This document shows positions 22,787-31,406 of a stretch of 64,000 nt of DNA, in pieces. Numbering within the stretch: position 1 is the stretch's first letter; each line of letters starts with the position of its first letter. This DNA comes from Eudorina sp. 2006-703-Eu-15 (Eukaryota > Chlorophyta > Chlorophyceae > Chlamydomonadales > Volvocaceae), in NCBI GenBank assembly GCA_003117195.1, contig BDSI01000166.1, positions 165,759-229,758 on the forward strand, in the 5' to 3' direction. A program made the translations under genes and the position numbers. The notes beneath the pieces were generated by a model that was not told the origin of the DNA, did not search any database, and saw nothing but the letters and a program-made list of their open reading frames with translations.

Positions 22787-23440
22787 ATGGCAGACGTAGT
22801 GACTAAACAGGAGTATAATGCTCTGCTCGCGAAAGTGCACGCATTGGCTGCGCAAGTTGAGCATCGGAAGAGCTTCACGGAACCTATCGGCATGAATAAA
22901 ATCCTGCAGCGGAGGTTCAAGGAGGCGGAGATGATCCTGCATAGGCTGGATGTTATTCACGACTACGTGGAGCTGAAGGCCCCGAAGAAGGAGGGCAAAG
23001 TCGATGTGGACGCGGATGCGATGACCCGCGCTGCGTTCGAGGCGCTGGGCGAGTTGTCCCGGCACGTAGACATTTTATACAGCTCAATTGTCGCGGGTAG
23101 CCGGGCGGATTCCGAGCAGCAGGCCCAAGTTGCGGACGCTTATTATGACCTGATGGCGGTCCACGTGAAGGCGCCGCATGAGGATTTCACGTCGAACAAG
23201 AAGAGGCTGATCGACGTCCAGGATAAGCAGTATCGGAGCGCGCTGGCGGACGTCAAGGAGAAGCAGGAGAAGTCGTGCAACCGGACCCAGCAGGGTAACT
23301 TCCAGCAGGGTGGCGGTAGCAGCGGCAAGCGCCAGCGCACCGAGGGTACCCGCTACGAGGGCAGGCAGCAGCAGGGCCAGTACCGGGGCGGCCAGGGCAA
23401 CAGGCCGCCACCGCCGCAGCAGCAGCAGCAGCGTTACTAA
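22787..23440 (+). CDS. gag-like protein of the PAT-like element
   Basis: 217 codons. The first ~130 residues are predicted alpha-helical (KQEYNALLAKVHALAAQVE, KEAEMILHRLDVIHDYVEL, ALGELSRHVDILYSSIVAG), as expected for a particle-forming or RNA-binding Gag. The C-terminus is low-complexity and basic: QQGNFQQGGGSSGKRQR, then GQYRGGQGNRPPPPQQQQQ. No CCHC zinc knuckle is present, so RNA binding probably rests on the RGG/Gln-rich tail. It starts at the first ATG after repeat A1. Assignment as Gag is by position and composition; sequence similarity to known Gag proteins could not be tested. Confidence 0.8.
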   Translation: MADVVTKQEYNALLAKVHALAAQVEHRKSFTEPIGMNKILQRRFKEAEMILHRLDVIHDYVELKAPKKEGKVDVDADAMTRAAFEALGELSRHVDILYSSIVAGSRADSEQQAQVADAYYDLMAVHVKAPHEDFTSNKKRLIDVQDKQYRSALADVKEKQEKSCNRTQQGNFQQGGGSSGKRQRTEGTRYEGRQQQGQYRGGQGNRPPPPQQQQQRY

Positions 23441-23619
23441 CTTGGCGATCTAAGGAGTGCAGGATTAGCGGTTTTGTAGTTGGATGGTCATCATGGCGTT
23501 TTTGGTTTAACAGGTTGGTAGGTTGGTAGCCTAGAGCAGCATGGAGTGTGTTTCATCTCAAGTTGGCTCAGCTAATACATTCAGTTGGCCTCCCAGACCG
23601 TCGTCGGTTGAGAGTATGC

Positions 23620-23915
23620 AACTATCGATGCCCCGTTGCTGGCTCGATTCCCTCCTGGACCCCGTTGCTGGTCGGGAGTTGTACACCTATCGATGCCCCG
23701 GTCAAGCCCCATTGCTGGCTTGGAGTTATTACGCGCATTGGCACGTTGCCGGTTAGGGTTTTTTGTTTTTTCAGAGTATCAGCCCCGTCGCTGGCTGAAC
23801 ATATTTGTTGCGACCCCGTTGTGGTCATGGACATTGTTCAATTACCGGAACATTCGTTCGAGGCACGCATCTAGCCTGGGCCCCGTTGTTAGCTCGGCGT
23901 TTTCTCGTCTCGCTT
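23620..23915 (+). repeat. CCCCGTTGCTGG minisatellite between gag and pol (right element)
   Basis: Reverse-complement form of the array at 21400-21730. It has about seven cores (ccccgttgctgg, cccattgctgg, cccgtcgctgg, ccccgttgttag). It lies in the 650-nt interval between the gag stop and the pol frame. Confidence 0.82.
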
Positions 23916-24093
23916 CCTCTAAGCGAACGACAGACTGTACTGTAAAAGACGTGTCTGAAAGGCGGTCTGCGATACGCAGTAATTCTATAACAACAATAAT
24001 AAGTAGCAGTCTTTGTCTTACAGTTTCCGACGAACAATGTCCCCTTTATTTTTTCAAAGGGGTACGACGGAATATCTTGAGTCTTGAGACAAC

Positions 24094-25221
24094 TTGCCTC
24101 CTGCGCCTCAAAGAGAGACCATTGTTCTTCGTTTGAACGTTGTTGTCAAAAAAATGTTTTGTTCAAGGTATGATCAAGACCGAAAGGGCAGAGTCATACG
24201 CGGGAGCATTTCGCAGCAATCTAGGCCTGTAGCTGACTCAGTGGTCGCAAGACCTAGGTTACAGTTGGCAGCGTCTATTGTGGCGGGATCATCGTCGTCT
24301 GCAAGCTCCAGGACGGCTGCGCAAGCTCTGACATCGCAGCCAGGGGGTGTCGTGGCAGCCGCGAAGCGGCCTGCTGCTGGAGAACCTTCAGACGCCCCAG
24401 CATCGATTCGGCATCATACTGGAAGCAACTCGTCCCCAGAGACGTTGCCGATCAGGCCTACTTCATCAAATCAACCACCACCTCCGAAATCAGACAATTT
24501 GCCGCAACCTTCCACGGAGCAGGGCGAGAACCCAACGAAGCCAAATACAGTTGCTATATCATCGTCTGGCGTGCTATCGTCTGGTGTACCGTCGCGGGTG
24601 TCGGCACCTACCACGGCTTGCGCGGACGTGGCATCGACCAGCGCGGCAGCGGTACTGCCCCCACGCGCTAGTGCGCCAGTCACCACTGGAGTGAGCCAAA
24701 TTCTGCCTCGCAAGGAAGAGGCCGCGAATCGGATAGCTTCGCAGACAGGTGGGGAGGATCTGTCTGATAGGGACTGGGAATACGAGGGTCGCGCTGGCAA
24801 GGCATGCCAAACTCAGCAGCCACCTCAAATGAGGCACCGGCTTCGGGCCAAGAAGGAATTCTGGTTGAAGGTGTGCCGCTCCGCTTTGGTTGTAAGCTGG
24901 ATTTTGACGGGTTATCCCCTGAAGTGGAATGGCAAATGCCCGTCCACAGGACCACGCCCGATTATGCTTCCGAATCACAATTCGGCCGTGCAGAAGTCAG
25001 CGTTCGTGTCTGAGGCGGTAGGGGAATTGATCGCTACGGGAGCCGCGGTCGAATGCTCTTCGCAACCACATTGCGTGATGTCCCTTGGGGTAGTGCCTAA
25101 ACCGGGCACGGATAAACTCCGCCTCATTTACGACGCCAGATACTTGAATCAGTTCGTGGTTACCCCGCCTTTTAAGTACGAAACGCTGACAGGGGCTTGG
25201 GTCGGTTCTTCAACCAAATGA
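24094..25221 (+). CDS. pol N-terminal frame of the PAT-like element
   Basis: 375 codons. The first ~200 residues are Ser/Pro/Ala-rich and probably disordered (PPPPKSDNLPQPS). The last ~110 carry the start of the reverse transcriptase: WNGKCPSTGPRPIMLPNHNS, SAFVSEAVGELIATGAAVE, VVPKPGTDKLRLIYDARYLN and PFKYETL. The frame then stops at TGA 25219-25221, while the catalytic RT motifs continue in the +1 frame. Reading through by dropping one G of the GGGG run near 25194 gives YETLTG-LGSVLQPNDYLFTVDLKSGYHH. So either one protein is made by +1 frameshifting or both copies inherit a one-base insertion. The ATG used may not be the true start. Confidence 0.82.
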   Translation: MPPAPQRETIVLRLNVVVKKMFCSRYDQDRKGRVIRGSISQQSRPVADSVVARPRLQLAASIVAGSSSSASSRTAAQALTSQPGGVVAAAKRPAAGEPSDAPASIRHHTGSNSSPETLPIRPTSSNQPPPPKSDNLPQPSTEQGENPTKPNTVAISSSGVLSSGVPSRVSAPTTACADVASTSAAAVLPPRASAPVTTGVSQILPRKEEAANRIASQTGGEDLSDRDWEYEGRAGKACQTQQPPQMRHRLRAKKEFWLKVCRSALVVSWILTGYPLKWNGKCPSTGPRPIMLPNHNSAVQKSAFVSEAVGELIATGAAVECSSQPHCVMSLGVVPKPGTDKLRLIYDARYLNQFVVTPPFKYETLTGAWVGSSTK

Positions 25222-25240
25222 TTACCTTTTCACGGTCGAT

Positions 25241-26812
25241 TTGAAGTCGGGTTACCATCATTTGGACATTAACGTCACGTATTGGAAATACCTCGGTTTC
25301 CGGTGGGAGGGCCGGTTCTACATGTTCACACAGTTGCCTTTTGGCCTTGCCCCGGCGTGCTGGGCATTCACGAAACTCACCCGGGAGCTCCAAACGTGGT
25401 GGCGCGCGCAAGGGCATCGTACGTCCGGGTATATCGATGACAGTATTCATGCGAACCAGAGCCCCAAAGAACTAGAGTTATGGCGGACGAGGGTGCTGAG
25501 TGACCTGGAGAGCGCGGGTTTCCTCATCAGTGAGAAGAAGTGTGATCTGGAGCCCTCCCAACAAAAGCGGTACTTAGGTGCAGTGGTAGATACGGTGCAA
25601 GGTTGCCTCTTGGTGCCCGAGGAGAAGAAGGTTGCGTTGGTTTCCAGCATTCATAATGCTCTGGCGCATAAAGGGAATTGCAAGGCTCGTGTTGTCACTT
25701 CAATCGTTGGCCACATCATGTCGATGTCGTATTCCTTCGGGGAGTTGTCCACACTTATGACCCGGAGGCTTACGGCGTGGCAAAATGAGGTCGATCGGGT
25801 GCAAGGGAGCCTTAACCGGCACGCGCCCCTCTCAGCACACGTAATCGCCGAGTTGGAATTCTGGCAGACTGCTGTGCGGAGGTTTGATGGCCGAAAGCCG
25901 CTGTGGCCACCGTCTTTTGTGCACACTTTCAACGTGTTCACGGATGCGGCCGGTCGTTCCATGTACTCCTTTGGCGGCTGGGGTGGCTGGGCCTGGGTTC
26001 AGGGCGAGCTGTGGCAAGCTGCAGGCAGATGGAATTTTGAAACGAGGAAGAAGTCGTCCACGTTTCTGGAAATGCTGGGGGTGTGGAACGTCCTCCAAAG
26101 CCTGAATGCCGGAGGTCAGTTGTCCGGGCAACGAATCCTTATCAACACCGACAACCAAGGTGTTTTCCGCATTATCAGAAAGGCCGGATCGGTGGTGCCA
26201 GACATCCAAGACGTGTGTATGGAGTTGTTTTGGTACGCAATCGAGCATCAGATGTTGTTGTTAGCCAATTGGATCCCAAGGGAGCAGAATGTGTTGGCGG
26301 ATGTGTTGAGTAAAGTCGACAGCTCGTCAGACTGCTGGATGCTCAACCCACGGGAATTCTCCAAATTGCAGGCCCGTTGGGGGCCATTCCAGGTGGACTT
26401 CTTCGCATCGGCCACCAACCACCTGCTCCCGCGGTACTTCAGTCATTTCTACACCCCGTCCTGTTGGGGGGTCAACGCTTTTGCGCATCAGTGGCCCAGC
26501 ACATCGTGGTGCAACCCGCCGTTCGCATTGATTGGTCGGGTCTTGGAGCACGTGGCACGCTGCCGCTGTCGTATGGCGATGGTGGTCCCGTTTTGGCCTG
26601 GCTCCGCGTGGTGGCACCAGCTTATCGAAAATGAGTTTGCCTTCCGCTGGTTCGTGTGGGATTGCGTCGTGCTGCCGAACGCGCACGATCTCTTCCTTGG
26701 TGGCTCCTACGGCCATACGGTCGCGAGAGGGGAGCCCACCTGGAGTACCCTAGCCTTACTTACTGATTTCGGGCAGGAATGTCCTTACGTGGTGCGTGTG
26801 CCGGACTTGTGA
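25241..26812 (+). CDS. Reverse transcriptase/RNase H, C-terminal Dam-like domain
   Basis: 523 codons from MKSGYHH; the usable open frame begins about 25191. RT motif A (FTVDLKSGYHH) is followed by motif B (LPFGLAPACWAF) and the catalytic YIDDS. RNase H follows with its acidic residues in FTDAAGRSMYSF, STFLEMLGVW, INTDNQG and LADVLSK. The C-terminal ~140 residues (VDFFASATNHLLPRYFS, VNAFAHQWP, TSWCNPPFALIGRVLEH, MVVPFWPGSAWW) match the region that in DIRS-order elements is related to Dam-type N6-adenine methyltransferases. NPPF is the canonical motif of that fold, though no AdoMet-binding glycine motif is evident. The stop overlaps the recombinase start by 34 nt. Confidence 0.9.
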   Translation: MKSGYHHLDINVTYWKYLGFRWEGRFYMFTQLPFGLAPACWAFTKLTRELQTWWRAQGHRTSGYIDDSIHANQSPKELELWRTRVLSDLESAGFLISEKKCDLEPSQQKRYLGAVVDTVQGCLLVPEEKKVALVSSIHNALAHKGNCKARVVTSIVGHIMSMSYSFGELSTLMTRRLTAWQNEVDRVQGSLNRHAPLSAHVIAELEFWQTAVRRFDGRKPLWPPSFVHTFNVFTDAAGRSMYSFGGWGGWAWVQGELWQAAGRWNFETRKKSSTFLEMLGVWNVLQSLNAGGQLSGQRILINTDNQGVFRIIRKAGSVVPDIQDVCMELFWYAIEHQMLLLANWIPREQNVLADVLSKVDSSSDCWMLNPREFSKLQARWGPFQVDFFASATNHLLPRYFSHFYTPSCWGVNAFAHQWPSTSWCNPPFALIGRVLEHVARCRCRMAMVVPFWPGSAWWHQLIENEFAFRWFVWDCVVLPNAHDLFLGGSYGHTVARGEPTWSTLALLTDFGQECPYVVRVPDL

Positions 26813-27951
26813 ATTGCGGTGGCGCAGACGCGGAAGTTCTCCGCTACATCCTGGACAAGCTCACCGCCGCGGGAGTTGCCGCGGACCTGCAGGCCGTGGC
26901 TGTGCGTATGATGGCGGCCGCGCGCGTCAGCAAGGCTGAAGGGACGTGGGTGGCGTACAACCCTTATCTGGTGCGCTGGTTCCAATTCTGCAGCGACCAT
27001 AAGCAGAACCCGTTCGGTGCCCCAGGGATAATTGCGGCGCTGTTTCTGAGGACGGTGGCTGAAGAGACCGAACGGCGGGGGGTGGGGCCTCAAGCCATGG
27101 AGAAAGCCAGCGCAGCAATTTCGGCGCTCCACGAGCTGGTGGGTGAGCCCTCACCCTGTGCGCAACCGCAGTGTGCCACAGTGCGGGAGGTGGCCCGGCG
27201 TACCCTGACCGCCAGACGGCTGGATCGGGAACCAGTTGCGGCTGAGGATATTCGGCGTCTCGTTGATACGCATCTTGTCGAAGGGGTCAGCCTCAAAACG
27301 CGGATGTACGTGACGAGTGCTACGCTGTGTTTTGCGGGGATGCTGCGGTTCAGTGACCTTGCGCACGTTATGGTGCATCACGACCTGATGCGCTTCTACC
27401 CTGATCGGGTGGAGTTATACCTGTTCACCAGCAAGACAGACCAGCACTGGCGTGGCGCGTTTGTGCCGATCGGCAGAGTCGGGGGCAAGTACTGCCCAGT
27501 CGGGCTCCTGGAGGACCTGCTGCGGGTGGGCGCCTACAAACAGCATCCCGCCGCCCGCGCTTCGGTGGCGGCCGATGGCACCGTGTATCACGAGCATGCG
27601 GAGGACGTAGGACCTCTGCTACGCGCGGTCTCCGCGTCGAGTAGTGGGCAGCGGCTGCGGCACGTAACGGTGCCGTTGCCACAGTGCATTAAGCCCATCG
27701 CTTATTCGTCGTTCTCCCAGGAGTTGAAGGCGCTCTTTGCGGCCGCGGGTGTCATGAAGAAAATCGGCACGCACAGCTTGCGCAGCGGTGGGGCGACGGC
27801 GGCGGTCGCGAATGGCGCGGACCGGGCGATCGTGCAGAAGACTGGCCGCTGGCGCAGCCAGAATGTGTTTGAGCTGTGCTACGTGCACGAGTCAGGCGCG
27901 CAGAAGCAGCGCGTGGCACTCTGTTTAGGCCTGGGCAGCGCTTCAGGTTAG
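26779..27951 (+). CDS. Tyrosine recombinase (integrase) of the PAT-like element
   Basis: 390 codons. The N-terminal SAM-like/core-binding part (about 35-140: ARVSKAEGTWVAYNPYLVRWFQFC) precedes a catalytic domain with the family's residues. These are Arg in GMLRFSDL (about 190), Lys in TSKTDQ, HSLR (about 332-335), Trp in TGRWRS (about 358) and the nucleophilic Tyr in FELCYVHES (about 368). It would insert the circular or linear cDNA by site-specific strand exchange, so no target duplication is expected. The start ATG lies inside the RT frame, in a different phase; this implies reinitiation, leaky scanning or frameshifting. It is the complete counterpart of the truncated copy at 17829-18513. 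Confidence 0.92.
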   Translation: MSLRGACAGLVNCGGADAEVLRYILDKLTAAGVAADLQAVAVRMMAAARVSKAEGTWVAYNPYLVRWFQFCSDHKQNPFGAPGIIAALFLRTVAEETERRGVGPQAMEKASAAISALHELVGEPSPCAQPQCATVREVARRTLTARRLDREPVAAEDIRRLVDTHLVEGVSLKTRMYVTSATLCFAGMLRFSDLAHVMVHHDLMRFYPDRVELYLFTSKTDQHWRGAFVPIGRVGGKYCPVGLLEDLLRVGAYKQHPAARASVAADGTVYHEHAEDVGPLLRAVSASSSGQRLRHVTVPLPQCIKPIAYSSFSQELKALFAAAGVMKKIGTHSLRSGGATAAVANGADRAIVQKTGRWRSQNVFELCYVHESGAQKQRVALCLGLGSASG

Positions 27952-27995
27952 CTCGGCTGCCGGACCCATGAGACCACCCTAGGCTACTTTAAAGT

Positions 27996-28387
27996 CTGCC
28001 GGTTTGGACGAGTCAGCAACAACCGGCTACGGGTCCAGCGTCGAACAAAATGCTAACGTGTGTTGCCTTGCAGGTTGTGTTTTGGTGGGACTGGTGTTCA
28101 CCCTGCATCAGGGTGGCTATCTTAAGATATGAATATATATTCGGCCGAAAATCTTGAGTTTTGATAGATACTGTCCCTCGGGAGAAAAATGAGGTTTTAG
28201 ATACTCATGGCCTCTCGCGCGGGGAAAAGCCCCCTTGAGTAGATAAAATGCCGGCAAAAGCTCCCTCCGACAGATACTTTCAGCACGATTGGGCGAGGAG
28301 TATCTCCGGCCGTAGATACTCTGCAAAATAAGATAGCCACCCTGCCCTGCATGCATGTTTGGTACGAATGTAACTGAGGAGCTAGAA
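27996..28387 (+). repeat. Split direct repeat B1 (interrupted by a MITE)
   Basis: 27996-28108 plus 28353-28387 equals B2 (28687-28834), 148 bp. It contains gtttggacgagtcagcaac and gtgttgccttgcaggttg. The interruption is the MITE at 28109-28344 with its target duplication. Confidence 0.92.
28109..28344. mobile_element. 236-bp hAT-type MITE in B1
   Basis: Terminal inverted repeats CAGGGTGGCTATCTTA and TAAGATAGCCACCCTG. The 8-bp target duplication is CCCTGCAT (28101-28108 and 28345-28352). B2 preserves the empty site with a single CCCTGCAT. A second member lies inverted at 39207-39437. The 8-bp duplication and CAGGG ends are typical of hAT elements. No ORF. Confidence 0.93.
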
Positions 28388-28538
28388 ACGTTGACTTCTC
28401 TAGCAATGACGAAGGAATAGCAGAGAAGTCTGGTTCTAGTGACGAGTGGAATGTTTGTTAGTTGTTTAGTTACGTACGGCAGTACGGCCAGCTGCGGCGC
28501 GGGTGGCGCCGTGGCAGCTTGTTCAGCGGCGGCCGAGA

Positions 28539-28604
28539 CTGTGCTCGGTATCTGCCGTTGTTGCTAATTATTTAATGTTACTGCCCTTCTGCCAGGGCAT
28601 ACTC
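28539..28604 (+). repeat. Split direct repeat A2
   Basis: CTGTGCTCGGTATCTGCCG onwards, matching the 5' end (A1) of both elements. It differs at one base (attatttaatg against attatctaatg). It preserves the 12 nt missing from the right element's A1. Confidence 0.9.
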
Positions 28605-28686
28605 CCCGCCCTCCCGACCCGGGTGGCAGCCGGTGAACGGGTGCGGTTGTGGGATGTTGTGGGGTTGCAACGGCGAGAGTCCACAC

Positions 28687-28834
28687 CTGCCGGTTTGGAC
28701 GAGTCAGCAACAACCGGCTACGGGTCCAGCGTCGAACAAAATGCTAACGTGTGTTGCCTTGCAGGTTGTGTTTTGGTGGGACTGGTGTTCACCCTGCATG
28801 CATGTTTGGTACGAATGTAACTGAGGAGCTAGAA
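28687..28834 (+). repeat. Split direct repeat B2, 3' end of the element
   Basis: 148 bp, an intact copy of B1 without the MITE. It ends with gaggagctagaa, after which the D2 segment begins. Confidence 0.9.
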
Positions 28835-29146
28835 TTAGTGTTTGTTCCAAGCAAAACCTTTAGATAGACGGAATGTACGCCGAGAAGTCGGTTGTGCAAA
28901 ACATACAAGCATGCATGTATGGCCGACCACAATACACCGACACCTACCAATGCTTTCGAGAGATTTCGCCCCTAAAGGGGAGAAAGAGCGAGCGAGCCCA
29001 GCGAGCTAAGCGAACCAACAGTATGTATGTACATACTCGGCCACCAGTATATATTATTACACATCGAACGCGCCTAAACACCGCGCGGGCCTTGGGGCCA
29101 TCCCGTGATGATGCGCCTTTTGGCACCGATCGCGAGCGACCTACTG

Positions 29147-29556
29147 TGTAACACAGCGCGGCCAAAGGCTTCTCGAGATGCTGTGCAGGGTCATTGTTAA
29201 GGACTTATACTGTAACCCAGCGTTACATTCTCCCCCCCTGAAGGGAACGTCCTCATTCCTCACTGCGTCCTCGCAGTGCACAGTCCACTCCGCCATGCCT
29301 ACCCTGCCACGAGGTTGGCCAGGCCTCGCGTCACGTCATGCGGCTGCACCCGGACCGACTCCGGCACATGCGTCCCTAGCAGGGTTTTCGGAGTGAAATC
29401 TTCGCGCGCCCATCCAGAATCGAACTCACGACCTGACGAGGTCGTACGGAAAGAGTACTGATACTCGATACCAATTGTAACACAGCGCGGCCAAAGGCTT
29501 CTCGAGATGCTGAGCAGGGTCATTGTTAGGGACTTATACTGTAACCCAGCGTTACA
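29147..29556 (-). mobile_element. 410-bp TRIM retrotransposon
   Basis: Two 81-bp direct LTRs (29147-29227 and 29476-29556) differ at about two positions. Each starts TG and ends CA when read on the minus strand (TGTAACGCTGGG to GTGTTACA). On that strand a primer-binding site TGGTATCGAGTATCAG (29458-29473) lies 2 nt after the upstream LTR. It resembles the initiator-tRNA site TGGTATCAGAGC of plant LTR elements. A polypurine tract CAGGGGGGGAGAA (about 29228-29240) precedes the other LTR. The 248-bp interior has no ORF. The 5-bp target duplication TACTG (29142-29146, 29557-29561) is single at the empty site in D1 (about 16047-16051). Confidence 0.95.
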
Positions 29557-30455
29557 TACTGCATGTATGCTAGCTGCGTGCCACTCCGTAGTGGAACGGA
29601 CCACTCGTGGAACGGACCTATTGTCATAAGCCGAAGCAAACGGTGCATAGAGCGAATAGTTCGTTGTTTCTAAGTGCACGTGAGCCCTGCAGGCATATAT
29701 ATGAACATATGTGTACTACCAGCATGAAACAAATTAGCAGCACGCACGACAGCGCATGGCGGACGGATGCTGGCAGCTTTGGTCACAGGCGGCGCGCAGG
29801 AGCTGAGCAGTTCTGCTGGGTGATGGCTTATTTGGCACACTGGCGGCGGAGGGGGCAACGGCGACACCGCCGGTAGCAGCGGACGTTGTGACAACTAACA
29901 GGTAAACGAGTGGGCGCGCGCGCGGCGGGGCTTGTGGATGGGTACCACACACACTCACTACCTGCCTCAGTCCGGGAATATGCAACATGCTGGGCGGCAC
30001 ATCTGAGTCTGGTTAATATAGGAATCGCAGCTGGGCGAGGCTTGTTCATTCAGCCTGACGGGGATGCCGCGCAGTAGGCGTAACACTTGCTTGGGCAATC
30101 CACGGATGGCCAGGGGGCGGGGCCTATGGATGCCTTGCGGGTTCAGATTCGGCGGTGATGAACAAATCACGCGGGGCTTCATGATTGGGCTTCAAAGGGA
30201 TGGCCGTGCGGCGGGGGTTTGTGGATGGGCGGCTTGCTTGCAGGTTGACTTGGTACAATTGTACTAGGTAGGGATGCATCGTGCTGCCCTTAACGACTGC
30301 CGGTCTGTAGTGTATAACGATCCTGGAGTTGTACCATGAGATGTATATGTCACTGCTGGAGGACATCTGCCAGCTGGTCCTTTCCTGATAATAACGAAGG
30401 CATGATACAACACTGTCCCCGTGCGTTAGCCATTCATACGTACTGCCAGCTACTG

Positions 30456-30537
30456 TGTAACGCTGGGTTACAGTATAACGCCCTGCAATGGACCCCGCAC
30501 AACATCTCTAGAAGCCTTTGACCCCTGCCGTGTTACA
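30456..30537 (+). mobile_element. Solo LTR of the TGTAAC TRIM family (in D2)
   Basis: Copy of the solo LTR at 17432-17513, differing at one visible base (ggaccccgcac against ggaccctgcac). It was carried along by the segment duplication. Confidence 0.88.
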
Positions 30538-30833
30538 TAATGCCACCAAATACACTGCGTGCAACCCCGCATGCATGCCATCGGTCCGCCCGACGGCCTA
30601 CGTAGACGGCCCGAAATTAGTGATGAAATAGGGGAATGTTGGGTCGGACAATAGTTGTATGCACACGTGACAATTAACGAACTAAACGAACATCATCTGC
30701 GTGTTCGTCGAGTGGCGACCGACTTCGATGAGTTTAACTACTGCTGGTGCACAGCCACGCACGTAAATAAAGCAGAGGTAGCAGAGGCCTGCAAGGCACA
30801 CGCCGGGAACTCGCTGCCAGTGGTAACAACACT

Positions 30834-31406
30834 CTAATCACTCGTCGCTCGCTCGGACGGACGCCTGCGGCCAACAACGATGAATGAAGCGCCCAATAAA
30901 GCCGCCAAGCAAGCAACGCACACACCTTGCTTGATTGCGTGGCTGGTGCGTGCACGCACGGAGCACCGTACGAATATACTGAGTGCCATCGCCTTTATTC
31001 CTCGGGCTCCTCCGTCCCAAGCAATAAACTGCCATGCGTCCGGGGACATGTCCACGGCCTCCGGCGTACCCAGGCTTCCCAGCGATTCCAGTGCTGCGTC
31101 CAGGAGCTCTAGGTTGCGGGTCCGCTCTTGCAGGCTCAGAGGGGGGAGCGCGGGGGCCACCATCGACGAGGGGTAGAGGTTACACTCCGGCGACTTCTGC
31201 AACGACTCCCGGCGCCCATCCGGCTTGCCGGCTTCCAGCATCGGGTCCTCCCATGCGTGGGTCCCAAGACGCTTCGCCCTAGCTGGGCTCGAACAGCGAC
31301 GGGTCCAGGTCCTCTCCTCCTCCCACGGCCCCCGCGCACCCACCCCCGTCCCGATCGTCCACTCCTTCCTCCTGCATGCCACGATTCCCAACAAGCGGGG
31401 CGTCAT
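30834..31406 (-). CDS. Possible exon(s) of an unrecognised gene
   Basis: The minus-strand frame contains a protein-like stretch (about 30975-31200): SLQERTRNLELLDAALESLG, SLGTPEAVDMSPDAWQFIAW and DGGARGIKAMAL, with a helix-rich, balanced composition. A GTGCGT donor-like site follows near 30950. Upstream the frame becomes Arg/Pro/Ser-rich and overlaps a plus-strand frame of similar quality (31128-31787), so boundaries are uncertain. It begins just right of D2. No family recognised; treat as a hypothesis. Confidence 0.3.
   Translation of the reverse strand: MTPRLLGIVACRRKEWTIGTGVGARGPWEEERTWTRRCSSPARAKRLGTHAWEDPMLEAGKPDGRRESLQKSPECNLYPSSMVAPALPPLSLQERTRNLELLDAALESLGSLGTPEAVDMSPDAWQFIAWDGGARGIKAMALSIFVRCSVRARTSHAIKQGVCVACLAALLGASFIVVGRRRPSERATSD

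Larger units (their letters stand above)
22682..28834 (+). mobile_element. PAT-like tyrosine-recombinase retrotransposon, right copy, near-complete
   Basis: The order is A1 (22682-22735), gag, minisatellite, pol N-terminal frame, RT/RNase H, tyrosine recombinase, B1 (27996-28387), A2 (28539-28604), B2 (28687-28834). These split direct repeats A1-B1-A2-B2 define the PAT/Kangaroo-like branch of the DIRS order. Such elements use a tyrosine recombinase in place of an integrase and make no target-site duplication. The length is about 5.9 kb without the MITE that sits in B1. All three coding blocks are open except for a +1 shift in pol that the left copy shares. Confidence 0.9.
28832..30852 (+). 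repeat. Duplicated host segment D2 (right copy)
   Basis: Direct copy of D1. It starts immediately after B2 and, unlike D1, continues at 30853 into unique sequence. It contains the TRIM at 29147-29556 and the inherited solo LTR at 30456-30537, and it lacks the 474 bp at 16135-16608. No gene is recognised. Confidence 0.9.
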
